Origin: Hydractinia symbiolongicarpus
Taxonomy: Eukaryota; Cnidaria; Hydrozoa; Anthoathecata; Hydractiniidae
DNA length: 64,000 nt
Direction of reading: 5' to 3'
NCBI RefSeq assembly: GCF_029227915.1
Contig: NC_079881.1
Span: 8,060,001-8,124,000 of the forward strand
Part shown: positions 11,652 to 23,400 of the stretch, piece after piece
Layout: each line of letters opens with the position of its first letter
How positions within the stretch are numbered: position 1 is the first letter of the stretch
Notes under the pieces: generated by a model
Databases searched by the model: none
What the model was told of the DNA's origin: nothing
The model's input: the letters and a program-made list of their open reading frames with translations, nothing else
Translations under genes and position numbers: made by a program

Positions 11652-13103
11652 TTACTCCACTTCATTAGCTGGAATCCTTTGATAATTTTGTGCCCTTCTT
11701 CGATCTTGAAAGTTTTTTAAATCTTTGATATTCATTGGAATAATGCAGATTAAGCTAAGTCCAGTCATTACAATCAAAAAGTAAAACACATAGTGCCAAC
11801 TCAAATTATTATCAATAACACCAACAAGATACTGACCAATTGCAGCTCCTGCAGAACCTGTGCCATCGATGATACCAGTTACAGTTGCTAAGGCTTCAGC
11901 ACTACCTTTAATTTTCTCATGTTTACCAAGATCCGCAGTTATCGCTGTGCTGATTGTATTTGCAGGACCACCAAGTAAAAACCCAGTTAATACCATCACT
12001 AAAGTATTGATGGCCTTAGTTGATCCTATACTGGCATAAAGGTACATAGATCCCATGGAGAGGAACAACATTAGTGATACCATTGGAGAACGTATTCCCA
12101 TCAGATCAGTTACAATTCCTGCCAATATGCCACCAAAAATACCTCCTAAATCATAGAAGTTTGATAGCTCATCACTAAGTGTGTCACTCCATCCTAAACC
12201 TTGTGTTAAGTACGTCGGTAACCAAAAGAAAAAGGCGTAGTTGACTAGCTTTAAACAGGCATATGACAAAGCATATGGCAAAACGCCAGGAAGTAAGAAA
12301 GCTTCAAAGAATCCAATAGCTTTTCCTGCCTTAACGACGTGATCTTCACTTTGTGAAATAACTTTGACAGTATTGTCTTTGTGTTCTGGACCTTCTAACC
12401 CAACATCTTGAGGATGTACAATCAAACAAAAAAATATAATAACACCACCACAAAATAGCAACACACTGTTCAGTAACATGCCATACTCATAACCATAACT
12501 TAAGACAGCTGATACAACTAATGAACCAATAATATTACCAAAGGAAGCATTTCCACTCCAGAAGCCAAAGACGAGACCGCCAGATGATTTGCTAAACCAG
12601 TTACCCATAATGGCAACTGAAGCAGGCCATCCAGTTGATTGACATAGTCCATTAAGGAAGTATATACAACGATAGTAAAATAAGTTTTCCATATGTATAA
12701 CCTCACTTATATAACCAAACAAAAAAGTTAGGATGGCGGAACTGCACATACCAAAAGCGAGCATGTATCGTAAGTTGACTCGATCACCTATCATACCACT
12801 AAAAAACAAACCAATTGCATAGGCAATCAAGAAAAGAGAATCCAGTTCACCAAGGAAAACATTCGCATCTTTGACAGTACCAAATATTTGCTCTTTTTGC
12901 CAAACATCTTTCGGAAACATTGGGCAAGTATTATTTTGAGGGCTAAAGGATTTATCCCATGTATTCTTAATGTTACTAAAGGATTTACGACACGCATGAA
13001 AAAATGCATATGACAAAAATGTCATAATAAATACAGCTGCATGATGCCATGTCCATGTACGAACTGATTTCCACGTCTTTTTTATAGATGATAAAAAGCC
13101 CAT
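11652..13103 (-). CDS. SLC37-family glucose-6-phosphate/phosphate exchanger, paralog B (single exon)
   Basis: A 483-residue MFS protein, close to the usual SLC37 length of about 500. Visible family motifs are TWTWHHAAVF with CRKSFSNIKNTW in the first membrane hairpin, ELDSLFLIAYAIGLFFSGMI, STGWPASVAIMGNWF (the conserved TGWP...GNWF block), FFFWLPTYL, FYDLGGIFGGILAG, GGPANTISTAITADLGKHE and GIIDGTGSAGAAIGQYLVG. It resembles SLC37A2/A1 more than SLC37A4. Expected role: exchange of sugar phosphates for phosphate across the ER membrane. The coding region has no intron. It lies tail to tail with paralog A, 4.3 kb away, so the pair arose by an inverted duplication or by duplication plus inversion. 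It keeps the conserved residues that paralog A has lost, so it is the better candidate for the ancestral function. Confidence 0.93.
   Translation of the reverse strand: MGFLSSIKKTWKSVRTWTWHHAAVFIMTFLSYAFFHACRKSFSNIKNTWDKSFSPQNNTCPMFPKDVWQKEQIFGTVKDANVFLGELDSLFLIAYAIGLFFSGMIGDRVNLRYMLAFGMCSSAILTFLFGYISEVIHMENLFYYRCIYFLNGLCQSTGWPASVAIMGNWFSKSSGGLVFGFWSGNASFGNIIGSLVVSAVLSYGYEYGMLLNSVLLFCGGVIIFFCLIVHPQDVGLEGPEHKDNTVKVISQSEDHVVKAGKAIGFFEAFLLPGVLPYALSYACLKLVNYAFFFWLPTYLTQGLGWSDTLSDELSNFYDLGGIFGGILAGIVTDLMGIRSPMVSLMLFLSMGSMYLYASIGSTKAINTLVMVLTGFLLGGPANTISTAITADLGKHEKIKGSAEALATVTGIIDGTGSAGAAIGQYLVGVIDNNLSWHYVFYFLIVMTGLSLICIIPMNIKDLKNFQDRRRAQNYQRIPANEVE
12635..12815 (-). repeat. Partner of the 181 bp SLC37 conversion tract
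   Basis: Reverse-complement counterpart of 6249-6429, with the same length, no gaps and 8 mismatches. Confidence 0.85.
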
Positions 13104-13951
13104 AATTATCTTTAAAATAAAGATAAAATATATAACATAAAAACACTCTACATGACAACATTAATTCAAAAGAAGTTTTAGACTGTTTTTGAATTGGTAA
13201 TCTGGGAGAGCATACACAGAATTTCATTAATTGATTAATCTAGGGTGATTTTTGCAATTGGATTTGTTTTTTACTAAAGAACGACAAAAGCGTTAGATAA
13301 TAACAAGAGCAAATGTTCAGTAAAATTCCAAATGTTAATCAAATTTGCCTACTTTTGCAGAATTTTTTTTGTAATTCGCTCTAAATAGAGTCCAAATTGT
13401 AAAAATAAGTACTGTAATAATTTCTTCCCATAAAAGTGTCTTCTTTGGTGGGCGTATACACTTATTATGGACCTATATTTTAAAATCTCAAAAACAAAGG
13501 TTTTGATGATAGTGAAGCAATATCCATGCCCAATCCGGAGCAACTTACTCGGGAAGCCTAGGTGATAATAATGTTGAATCCATATTCCTCTACGGGTCAA
13601 AAATTACACAATAGGACATATATAGTGACAATTCCTGCAGGGCCATTATAATGCATGCAAAATAGCTAAATATCAAGACCTTAAAATGTAAACATTTTAA
13701 GAAAGAAAAGAACTTTTGGAAATTTTCTAAAGATTATTAAGCAATGTTTTTGAGCTTTTACATTATTTATAACTTTGTATTCCCTTTCAGCTAATTGATT
13801 GCAACTTATTGTAAAGAACAAAACAATTTAAAACACAACGCTTTATTGGAAAATGTGTACATAACTTACTCTTGGATCTTCATAATAATAATAATTTATA
13901 TATGTTATACAGCAGTATTAAATATTAATATAACAATTTCTAGCTAAGGTC
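13104..13951. other. Intergenic: SLC37 B upstream region and TRMT10 3' flank
   Basis: No gene seen. Minus-strand AATAAA at 13842-13847 is a plausible poly(A) signal for the TRMT10 gene, about 145 bases past its stop. The 5' flank of SLC37 paralog B (13104 upward) should carry its promoter, but no clear TATA or Inr was resolved. Confidence 0.4.
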
Positions 13952-14001
13952 AAGAAATGTGACCAATCAATCTTGCAAGAAATGTGACCAATCAATCTTG
14001 C
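13952..14001. repeat. 25 bp perfect tandem duplication over the TRMT10 stop codon
   Basis: AAGAAATGTGACCAATCAAT followed by CTTGC occurs twice in direct succession (13952-13976 and 13977-14001). The second copy contains the minus-strand stop codon of TRMT10 at 13992-13994. Confidence 0.8.
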
Positions 14002-14945
14002 ACAACAGGGTTTTTGTTATCCGGAATTAATTGATTTGTATTATTGTAATTTTCAAATTGTTTGTCTCCCTTCTCTATTTCGTCAATGCCTTTACGTCTT
14101 GGTATAACTTTAAAAAATGCCTCCTTCCATATGCCAATTTCTTTAAACTGTAGCAAGATCTCAAAAACATGGTTAATTGTTAAAACCTTTCGAGTGCTTA
14201 ATGTTACATACTTACTTATTGGCAGTTGTGCATGCGAAATCCCATTCTCAATTGCACGTTTGTAACAGAGACCTTTATGTTGATTGTGGTCAACAAGACC
14301 ACCTATTATGTACACAGAATTTTCATCTAAAGTTTCCAAAACATTATCTGAATCAGCAGTTAAATAAACAATATTTTTTCCTGTAAATACTTCTCTGTAA
14401 CTCTTTTCACTCTTCGATAAATCCCAATTAGCAGAACCAGGCTGTAGAGATATAAATAAATCCTTAAAGGATCCACAGAAACTTGTAAGATGTAGCTGGA
14501 TTGGGTTTTTTACTCTCCTGTTGTCGGCATAACAGTTTTTAACTTGCTTAACAACCATTCTTAAATCATTCTCATTCATTAAGTCATAATAATCAAGATC
14601 AATACCTACTGTAATTTCACTGAATTTAACACCTATCATATCTTTTCTTTTCATTCGTTTTGGCAGAGGTAAGCCAGCCTCTCTTAATTCTGCACGTTTC
14701 TCCTTCTTACGCTTTCGTTCTTGTTTTCGTTTTTGTAAGCGTGTTTTTTGAAATAGTTTCTTTTTTAGCAACTTTTTTTGCTGGTTTTTAGATAAAGAAG
14801 ATACTTTTTCGTCCGTCAACCACTTTTCATCAATTTGATCTTTCCAGCAACTGTGACGTCTGTCACTTTGTGTTTCTTGGTGTGCTTCTTCATCACTTAT
14901 TTGCTTGATCAGAGAGGAGCATTCTCCTTGCTTATTTACGGCCAT
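13992..14945 (-). CDS. TRMT10A: TRMT10A-type tRNA (guanine-9-N1) methyltransferase, single exon
   Basis: A 317-residue protein of the SPOUT-class Trm10 family, which makes m1G at tRNA position 9 using S-adenosylmethionine. It has the typical layout: a charged N-terminus with a very basic helical stretch (about residues 50-100, starting LSKNQQKKLLKKK), then the SPOUT domain. Family motifs visible are CYADNRRVKNPIQLHLTSF, IVYLTADSDNVL, YIIGGLVDHNQHKGLCYKRA (cofactor-site knot) with HAQLPISKYV, RKVLTINHVFEILL, and WKEAFFKVIPRRKG near the C-terminus. These fit the cytosolic TRMT10A/B branch better than mitochondrial TRMT10C. The ORF is uninterrupted, whereas vertebrate TRMT10A has several introns. 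ATG 14945 is followed by a low-complexity leader, as in other members. Confidence 0.93.
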   Translation of the reverse strand: MAVNKQGECSSLIKQISDEEAHQETQSDRRHSCWKDQIDEKWLTDEKVSSLSKNQQKKLLKKKLFQKTRLQKRKQERKRKKEKRAELREAGLPLPKRMKRKDMIGVKFSEITVGIDLDYYDLMNENDLRMVVKQVKNCYADNRRVKNPIQLHLTSFCGSFKDLFISLQPGSANWDLSKSEKSYREVFTGKNIVYLTADSDNVLETLDENSVYIIGGLVDHNQHKGLCYKRAIENGISHAQLPISKYVTLSTRKVLTINHVFEILLQFKEIGIWKEAFFKVIPRRKGIDEIEKGDKQFENYNNTNQLIPDNKNPVVQD

Positions 14946-15961
14946 TTCCCAGACTATTACATGAATTAAAATACTAAAATTACGTAAAACAAGTCAAAAA
15001 AAAATAAAAAAATAACTAGCTAGCTAGCCAGCTATACCCCTAGCTAGCTGAATAAAAGTTACCTACAACTTGTGATCACTGATCACCAGTTTCGTTTACC
15101 CTCTCTAGTGTCTGGCTGCTCTTGTTGTGTCATATGACAGACGGGTCTAATCTACCATCTGTTGTCCGTGTGTGGGGGTCTTCGTAGCGCACGGCGCGGA
15201 TAAAGAAAATTAGGAAATTGAACGTTTTAAACAAATAATTTTAATTTTTATGAAACATTTACAAATTATGATCACATTAGTTCTACAATTCTTTCCTAAA
15301 TGCTAAAAATGTATTTTTAGGCTAAAAAAGCAGATGTGCGGGTTCAGGTTCTAGGTCCTGTTTATATAAATGGTTGTGTTGCTAAAAAGGGCTGCTTTAG
15401 CGTAACACATGGGACGAATTTTGAAGAAGAATAGTCTGTGATGTGTGACTTTAATTTTTATATTTAACTCTGCCCAGCTTGCTAATATCTCTCATTAAAG
15501 AGGGAAAATCCATACCTAAGTTGCAACAACAAAAGTTAATTTGACGTTTGTGGCCGCATAAAAACAAAAATAAAAACAACTAAGGGATTCCAACCAGCAC
15601 TAGCTACAGCAACAGCACTACAGCAGACTATTACATCATAATGCAACGTGCTAACCTAACTGGCCTACTGCAACAATTAATTTTGGAGTATTTAATAAAT
15701 ATTAGGGGAAGTTGCTAACTTTTGTCTTTGGAAAGCATTCTTAGTACTGCCCAATTAAAAAAACAGGTGTGATAAATTTATCAAATGAAACTATCCTTAG
15801 ACTATCCTTTTTTTTTTTTGAAACTATCCTTTTTTTTTCTTAACTCAACTTTTTTATTGGTCACAGCTATGGAACAGGTGGAACATTAATAACAGCTGTA
15901 AATATTTTTTATGTAGCTAGCTAGCTAAAGTTTTTAACCTGCGTAAATATTTTAATAATAA
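14946..15961. other. TRMT10 promoter side and intergenic DNA
   Basis: The region just upstream of TRMT10 (14946-15190) should hold its promoter. It includes a run of TAGCTAGC words at 15015-15050 that is self-complementary; a similar run lies near 15911-15926. No gene is seen on either strand. Confidence 0.4.
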
Positions 15962-16372
15962 TAATGTTTCCACTTTCTATGATTCTGTTTTGATGATTTA
16001 TAAACGATGTGCAGTGATGTTTTAGCTTTTTACGATCCTGTTTCAATGAGTTTTAAACGTTCTGCCTCCATTCTTTTGGTTTTCTACAATTCTGTTTTGA
16101 TAGTCCTAAACGACCTACAATGATATATATATACCATTTTTTAGATATATACCATTTTGAAACATCTACAGGAAAGATTTGCTTTTTTCTGTCTTATTTT
16201 GGTGCTTTTAATGATCTGCAGCAATATTTTTGTTTTCTGGATCCAGTTTTGATTATTCTAAACAATCTTAGCGATGTTTTGGCTTTTTGCAATCTTGTTT
16301 TAATGGTTTTTAATTGACCTATGGCAATGTTTTCATTTGCTACAATCCTGTTTTACTGATTTTAAAAAATCT
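15962..16372. repeat. Degenerate minisatellite, ~53 bp unit, about seven copies
   Basis: Successive units follow the pattern GATGTTTT-GCTTT-TACAAT-CTGTTTTGATGATTTTAAACGATCTGCA with substitutions. Clear units start near 15962, 16013, 16066, 16213, 16265 and 16317; the fourth is interrupted by an AT-rich insertion around 16120-16170. Confidence 0.7.
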
Positions 16373-17089
16373 AATTCAAATATCAAACTATGCCAAATAT
16401 CAGGCATAGTTGAATAATGTTGAAACAATGTTAAAACAAGTTAATTTTTTTAAACAAATACGAAACTAAACGATTTTCAAATCAACGAATTGATTCGAAA
16501 AAAATTTAAAACAATTTTTTGTGAAAAAAATCTTTTTAAAATTAATTTCTAAATTGTATAGAGATGCTTTTAAGTTTAAAATTATAAGAATTGAAACAAT
16601 TTTTTTGACATTTTTATTCACTTTTTATGCAATAAATAATTTTGTAAAAAAAACACGATATTTTGAGAAATAATGAATATACTGAATTTGTGTCTTTAAG
16701 TACGCGTTGTAATGTAAAAGGGCAAAAAGGCTTTAAAGGGAAGGAGGTTTGTGGTCTCCTTATAAACAAAGAAACTATATTCATATGCATATTGTCTTCG
16801 GCAATGCATTAAAACAATAGCATTTTTATGATAAGTAAAGCCATAACAATGCATTTATATATTTTAGGCCCAAAAACCTCAAGAGGGATAAAAAGTAACA
16901 GAAAGTAACTCGTCTCCTTAGGCCTGATCTATTTCCCCAACCCATCTGTTTCGAAACAAACAGGTTAATAAAATCCTTAAAAAACCTTTAACCCCTGGTA
17001 TTAACTGTGTTTCATGCTTTACATAATAGATTATTGTTTAATAGGTTAATAGGTTATTGTTACATCATAAAAATTTTAAAAGTTAATTA
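16373..17089. other. Intergenic AT-rich DNA
   Basis: No gene or structured repeat recognised between the minisatellite and the DNA transposon. Confidence 0.4.
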
Positions 17090-17686
17090 CCATATTTTCC
17101 GGTATATAACCTGCACATCGTATAACCCACAGCTCAGCTTTACGAGGAAGTTATAAACTAACTGCTATCAGATAGCAGCCTGCATAAAATTTCAATCGAT
17201 GTGCTTTACTTACCCGCACCTTTGCATAACCCGCATCGTGTTAAGAAAAAAATTCAGTGTATTTTTACTTGCCCTTATCATGTTATAAACATGTGCGTGT
17301 GTTCTGTTTTTTTTCATGATGGAGACAAGTGGGGACGTTTAAACTTGTGAACCCCAAACACGAGAACCTAGTGTCTGAACTAGCGACTCTCTCAGTCTTA
17401 ACTTCCTTGTCTCCGATTGCCGAAATAATAATGAATTAAAATTAATTTGACAATGCTGTTTTCCTTTTATTTGTAAACATTAGTTTCAGCTAATAAAAAC
17501 TATTGCTTCCTGCGATTAAACAAACAAACAAATAAAAAAAAGCCCATACTATCAGGTTATAAATCTAAAGTAAAATCTCTGTTTTTTATGTATATTTCTT
17601 TCTTTTTTTTTTTCACATAAAAATAAACAACATAATAATTATCACGGATTATCTGTAACAGCGATGTACGGAACGTTCTTTTCTAA

Positions 17687-17966
17687 AAGGAGGATTTTTA
17701 AGAAGCGAATTGAACGGCGAATTCGCTTTTTAATTTTCAGGACAAGATAAATTAGACACCAAATTCATTGTTTACATTGGGTTAACTGCGTTCTGATTGG
17801 TCTAAAACTAGCAGCAAAACCTTTAGCCCTGAAAAAGTAGAAACTGTTTCTACTTTTCAGCGAAGCGAATATTTCGATGCAAAATCATAACAAACAAAAA
17901 TGCGCATGTTCAGATACAATTCGCCGTCGAATTTGCCGTTCAATTTGCTTTGTGAAAATCCCCCTT
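17687..17966. mobile_element. 280 bp MITE nested in the 2.5 kb transposon
   Basis: TIRs of about 39 bp: AAGGAGGATTTTTAAGAAGC then GAATTGAACGGCGAATTCG on the left; the complement of the right end has AAGGGGGATTTTCACAAAGC then AAATTGAACGGCAAATTCG. There is no coding capacity. The target duplication was not resolved. Confidence 0.65.
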
Positions 17967-18414
17967 AATGTTTATAGAATTTTGTTATCTATTTATATCT
18001 CAGCAATCACAGTGTGCATGATAAAATGAATGGCGGCAATGAGGAGCAGATTGTTGCGTGTGTCTTATCAATTGTATTTTATATATATTTTTGATATTTT
18101 CAGTGGCCACCTGTTGCTCGAAGATAGCGAAGATAAAAAAAGAAAATTATTATCTATACTTCAATTTTAACAATTTTCAATACTTTTAACAGGAATTAAT
18201 AATTAAGTCCTCAGCACTAGGTTGTGAAATACGTGTCAATTAAACCTAAAAATGATACCTGCTATATTGCTCTATTACCAGAAGCAAATCATTTCAATGT
18301 GCTCAATGTGATTGCAAAGATATAAATAGATTAGAATTACATTCAACACACACAAAAAAAAAAGATCTCCAGAATTGTGTTTCAGAGAGAGCTCGTAATA
18401 TTAGCACTGGCAAG

Positions 18415-19275
18415 CATCATCATCATTCATCATTCTCGGCTTAACGTCCGTTTTCCATGGTAGCATGGGTTGGACGGGGTATATTAATGACCCTCTTCCA
18501 ATCTGATCTAGACTGTGTTAGATCTAAACTCAACTTCCTCTGTATCAAGTCTGTCCTTATAACCTCCTGCCAAGTCTTTCTCGGTCTGCCTATGGGCTTT
18601 GCCCCAGGAACTATCAAGTCTCTACACTTTCTTACCCAATTATCCTCCTCCATTCTTTCCAAGTGCCCCAGCCAGTTCAATCATCTTATCTGGATAACAT
18701 CTTTAATTCTATGGAGACTTAGCCTGCTTCTTAGCTCATCTGAACTCTTTCTGTCTCTCAGACTGGCCTTACACATCCACCTAACCATTCTCATATCATT
18801 CCTTTCTAAATGGTCAAGATCTTCCTGCTCCACTACCCATGTATCACTACCGTACAACATAACACTTCTTACACAGGCCTCATACAACCTACCTTTTACC
18901 TCAATTGACAGGACTCTGCTAGTCAACAAAGCAGAACAGAACTACAGAACATAACTATCCTGCAAGTAACACTTCTCCCAACACCCCCTTCACTGCCCAA
19001 CATATCACCTAAGTAATAGAAGTTCTCAACTATCTCTAACGAGCCACTGTTGTACATCATTAAAGCTGGAAATACTTCATTCTCTATAATCTCACCTTTG
19101 CAACGCTTGCATACAAACTGTATGTCAGCTCTTAACCTTCCACTAATACTACTGCACTTCTTATGTACCCAATGCTTGCAAGTCTGACAAAAAATTGAGT
19201 TACTACCAACCCCTTTCCTGCAAACTCCACAAGGCCACTTTCCAACTACAAGGTCACACTTGGCTGCAATGCTAC
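18415..19275 (-). pseudogene. LINE (RTE-like) reverse-transcriptase C-terminal fragment with 3' end
   Basis: Minus-strand reading gives a cysteine-rich finger (CGVCRKGVGSNSIFCQTC, then HWVHKKC and FVCKRC), then NFYYLGDMLGSEGGVGRSV, a frame disruption near 18955, LYEACVRSVMLYGSDTWVV, an in-frame TGA at about 18681, then LNWLGHLERMEED and IGRPRKTWQEVIR. This arrangement is common at the C-terminus of animal non-LTR retrotransposon polyproteins. The 3' end is TCATCATCATCATT on the plus strand, a (ATG)n-type tail as in RTE elements. It is 5'-truncated and inactive. The plus-strand ORF at 18457-18954 is its antisense shadow. Confidence 0.8.
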
Positions 19276-19566
19276 TAATGCAAGCAATAGGAATTTAAAG
19301 CAATTTCACTGTGTGAAAAAAATTAAATCACATAGTTAAAGTAAGATTACGTAGATATAGTATCGCGCATGCAGTTATAATAATGTATGCATTTTATCCC
19401 GTTGGTACTATTTTCTTCATTAAATGTATAAACTTTAAATTTCACAATAAATGACAGAAAATATAAAACTTATCACATAACCCGCACCACATTATAACCT
19501 GCACCAACAGTGGAAGTTGTAAAAACCAACTTATAACCTGCGGGTTATATACCGGAAAATACAGTA

Positions 19567-20433
19567 TGTTTTCCAATGTTCTTCTGCCTGTAAGGATATT
19601 TTTCCATGTCTTAGCTTTATTATTCTATAATAGAGTGATTATGTTTTAAGTTACACTAGGCCTATCAATAAGAAAATAACACACAAGCAATGAATTGCTT
19701 CCCCAAGGTTGCTCCCCCAATGTTACAATAATTTAAACTGTGCGAGTGATCTGAATAAATGAATATGAGTTTATAACGACATATTTTATCACAGTCTTTT
19801 TTATCTATTTTATTTTATATATTTTGGTTCTTTTTTACTGTAACTAATACAAAAGAGAAAATTGATTTCCATGAGAGATGAATTGATATTGCTCAGCCAA
19901 AAAACCATTTTTTAGATTTGAGCAGCAATTAATGGCTCAGCTAGTTTCTTATTTTCTTGAAATGGACGAGTCTTTGCGTAAGCAAGAATGATTGCTTTCC
20001 CCTTATTGAGGCCTGTTGCACGTTTTACTAATGTTTTGTCTTGGTTTATTGTATATGTCATATGGGGCATAGATGTATGTTTATTAGAGCCTCAGTCAAA
20101 TGAGCTTTAAAAGGTGAGTTTCCAAAAAAAGATAAGTTGAAGCTTTGAAGCAACATAAAGCAAAAACATATTCGTTGGCTTTGTGTTGCACCTTTGCGAA
20201 AGGGAGCCCTTTCAGCTGCCAATGTCTTGCTTCAGTACAACTACTACAACAAATTTTGATTTTTATGTATATAGGGTATAGGCCAGGATATATTCAGCTA
20301 ATTTGATTTCTTTTTCACAAAATAAAAGTACTTTAGCTAAAAATAAAATCCCTTTCTTCTCTATGTAGCAAATTTCTTTCATATTTTCCAGTTATAATAT
20401 TGTATTCACTTGTATATCATTTGGTACGTCAAA
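19567..20433. other. Intergenic region upstream of UTP6
   Basis: AT-rich with no coding feature. The last few hundred bases should hold the UTP6 promoter and 5' UTR; no TATA box was convincingly resolved. Confidence 0.4.
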
Positions 20434-23400
20434 ATGGCTGAAGTTGTATTTCAAAGTTTGGAGGGAATGCTTCCTGAATTGGAAGATCTTGAACGGCAAG
20501 GCTTATTTACAAGAGAAGAGTTAAGGTAGGGTATATTTAGTAATGTTATGGCAGTCATCATTCCCTGCTTGACATCTTTTTCCATGCTTGAATGGATTGG
20601 ACATAGTATAATATTGACCATCCAATCTGATCTACCCTATGTTTATTTACAGTTTAACTTCTTTGCAGTAAATTTCCTGCTAAGGCTTTTTCAGTCACCT
20701 CTAGGCTTTACTCCAATAGTCCTTTTTGAATGTTTACATTTCCCGTGGTAAGCCCTTCTGGCTCTAGCAACTGCATGGCAGGCAGAAAGATGCGGAAGCT
20801 TGCTGAAGAAAGGTCTTTTTCAGCCTGTTTCTTTCTATGGACACATTTTTAAGGTTTAAACTATTATCGAGTGTAGATGGATAACTTCTAATTGACATTT
20901 ATTCATATAAAGTTGTAATGATACCTTTGTGCGAAGAAACAGACTAAAAAAGGCCTCAGATCAATTACAAAAATACATGCCATTTTGTGAGGTTTTAAAA
21001 CTGTACCTTTTTTTCCGTAAAAATTTCAAAAATGTGGCTTACTTCATGACACTTTACAAGCAGTAAGTTATATTATTCCTGATTAATTTAAGAAAAAAAT
21101 GAAAAAATGTGGTTTACTTAAAGAGGTAATATTCTGTGGCAAACATTGGTTTACCATGAATGTGGTATACCTAAAACCTTATTAATTTGGCTACTTTCCA
21201 GATGGGAAAGTTGGTGTATTTAGGTGCAGATATGGAGTCAAGGTGATATTTGTTATGGTAATAAGGCTAAAAATGTGGTTTACTTTTAGTAAAAGGGTAG
21301 AAAATGAGGTTAACTTAGTAATTTATAACCAAAACCTTTTTGGCAACTTTTCAGACAATTTCTTCTGAAAGTTATTTTTTAGTCTGTACTCAAACAAAGT
21401 TCAGGTTAAATTTTAGTAAATAGGTAATTTTTGTGGTTTACCTATGCATATTTTAAATTTTTCCTTGCATAGTTAAAAGGAATGAAACTGGATGAACTTA
21501 ATGATAAACAAGGAATGACGAATAGTTTCGGGCGAAACAATTAGAAAAGTAAATTTCAGAAATGTGGTTTACTTTCACTTAAGAATAGGGTTTATTAGAT
21601 ACATATTGTGGTTTACTTCAATAAAAGAGAAGAAAATACAGCAGAGTTCATTGAAAGAGTTTTGAGTATATATATTTATATAAGTTACTGATTAAGGAAT
21701 TATTAAAATACATAAAATCAATTTTCTAAAACAATTAGATAATATGATGTGGTTTACTAAAGGGTTCTATAGCATACATTTAGAATCATAATTGTCAAAG
21801 GTATATATGGTTTAGAAACAGAAACACCCTCTGGTAATTACATTTTTTGAAAGTTATAAATAGAATTACCAAGAGAGTATGTGGTTTAGAAATAGAAGCC
21901 CTCTGGAAATTATATTTTTAGATAATTTAAAATATATTTATCGATGAAAATGCTTTAGAAACTGAATCCCTATTGGTATTATATATTATTAAAAAGCTTT
22001 GGAATTATTGAGGGAATGGAAATAATGATACCTTTGGGAATTCAATAGGATATATAGCAAGATCTAGTAGAACAAACATTTAAGTAAGGAATGTGTTGAG
22101 ACAAGAAGTAGTGATAAAAGTGATTCAAAATATTTAAAAGTAAAAAAATGAAAGTAATCAATAAAAAGTGATCAATAAAAAGTGAAGTGTAACTTGTGTG
22201 ATAAAGCATTGGTCATAGACATAAAGAAGGTTCGTGACAAGTGCTAGGCTCAAAGTAAACCACAAAATCCAAATTAACTGAAAGCAGATTGGATTCCCTT
22301 TGACATAATTTTTTTCTATTTATTAAAGGGGAAGTTCGGTCAAAAAAAAAAAAAAAAATTATAATTCCATGTATTTATACTTATAAAAACAAAAAAAACT
22401 GTACTTCATTAAACTTAGAGTTTCGGAAATGTCTCTAATGTTGACACAAACTTCTTGAAAATGGTCTGTTTTTGAAAAAGCGCGTCAGAAAAAAAAGCTG
22501 GGTTCTAACTAAGTATGACGTTTTATGATTCAAAACATTGCATCGCATGAAAGAGTCACAACACAGGCTACACAATTTGCTAAAGAAGAATCTACTTTTT
22601 TCCTGCTATATTTCTTTTCAATTCTGTAACAAATTACTTCTTTAAAAATACAGTGTTAGTTTTGTAAGCAATGGATCAAATTCGAAACGATTCAAGTTCT
22701 AACGAAGATGAAAACGATGCCATACCTGATTTATCCACTCTCAGACCCTTCAATTTTGAACCAGAATTTTCTTTGGAAGAACTGAATTAGGATTGTGTAG
22801 TTCCGAGAGTGATGAGGAAGAAAATGAAGTTTCAAGGATCAGCAATAATAACTGGTGCCAATGCAGTGGTCACTGTAGAGCGATGGAGTCTACAGTGTAA
22901 GCTTCTGTTGCAGGGATACAAATGAAATTCCTGACAATCATTTTGAAGTAAAATAAACAAAAAATTTAGCCAAGCATAATTTTCCTTTTCGTGTTTAAAA
23001 CCATAACAAAACTCTACATATTCCCTTTAAATATTGGTCTTCGCGTTAATAAAAATATGCCTACGAACACGACAACTGACGCAAAACTTCTTTCAAAATA
23101 TTTTGTCTAACATGAGTTTTTTCTCAAAAACATTCAACTTTCCTTCGCTTATATTTTATTCGTTATCATTCGCTACTGCCAAAATAATCTCACAAAAAAA
23201 ACACAACGGTGGTTGTTTTATTTTATTCAACTTTACAAATCGAATGAGAACCTGCGCTCAAAAATTAAAACTTAAGACAGGGGTCATTTTTTAAGATTTT
23301 CTTTTGAGGAAAACAATGTATAACTGAAGCCGAAACTTTTGGGATGGTTTGTCTGTGTAAACCAGTACTAACCACTACACTGTCTGCTCTAAGTAAATTT

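Larger units (their letters stand above)
17090..19564. mobile_element. 2.5 kb DNA transposon with TA target duplication (non-autonomous)
   Basis: The left end C-C-A-TATTTTCCGGTATATAACCTGC is the inverted repeat of the right end, whose complement reads C-T-G-TATTTTCCGGTATATAACCCGC. Both ends abut a TA dinucleotide (17088-17089 and 19565-19566), as expected for Tc1/mariner/pogo-type insertion. Inside both ends there are further degenerate copies of ATAACC(C/T)GCA. No transposase is recognisable. The interior holds a nested MITE (17687-17966) and a LINE reverse-transcriptase fragment (18415-19275), so this is a non-autonomous or gutted copy. Confidence 0.75.

Noticed and set aside
18457-18954. 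165-residue plus-strand ORF
   Set aside because: It is the antisense of the LINE reverse-transcriptase C-terminal region, which reads meaningfully on the minus strand.
23034-23294. 86-residue ORF inside the transposon
   Set aside because: Its content does not match the P2RX7-like or transposase parts; it lies in the probable intron or decayed spacer of the P2RX7-like pseudogene.
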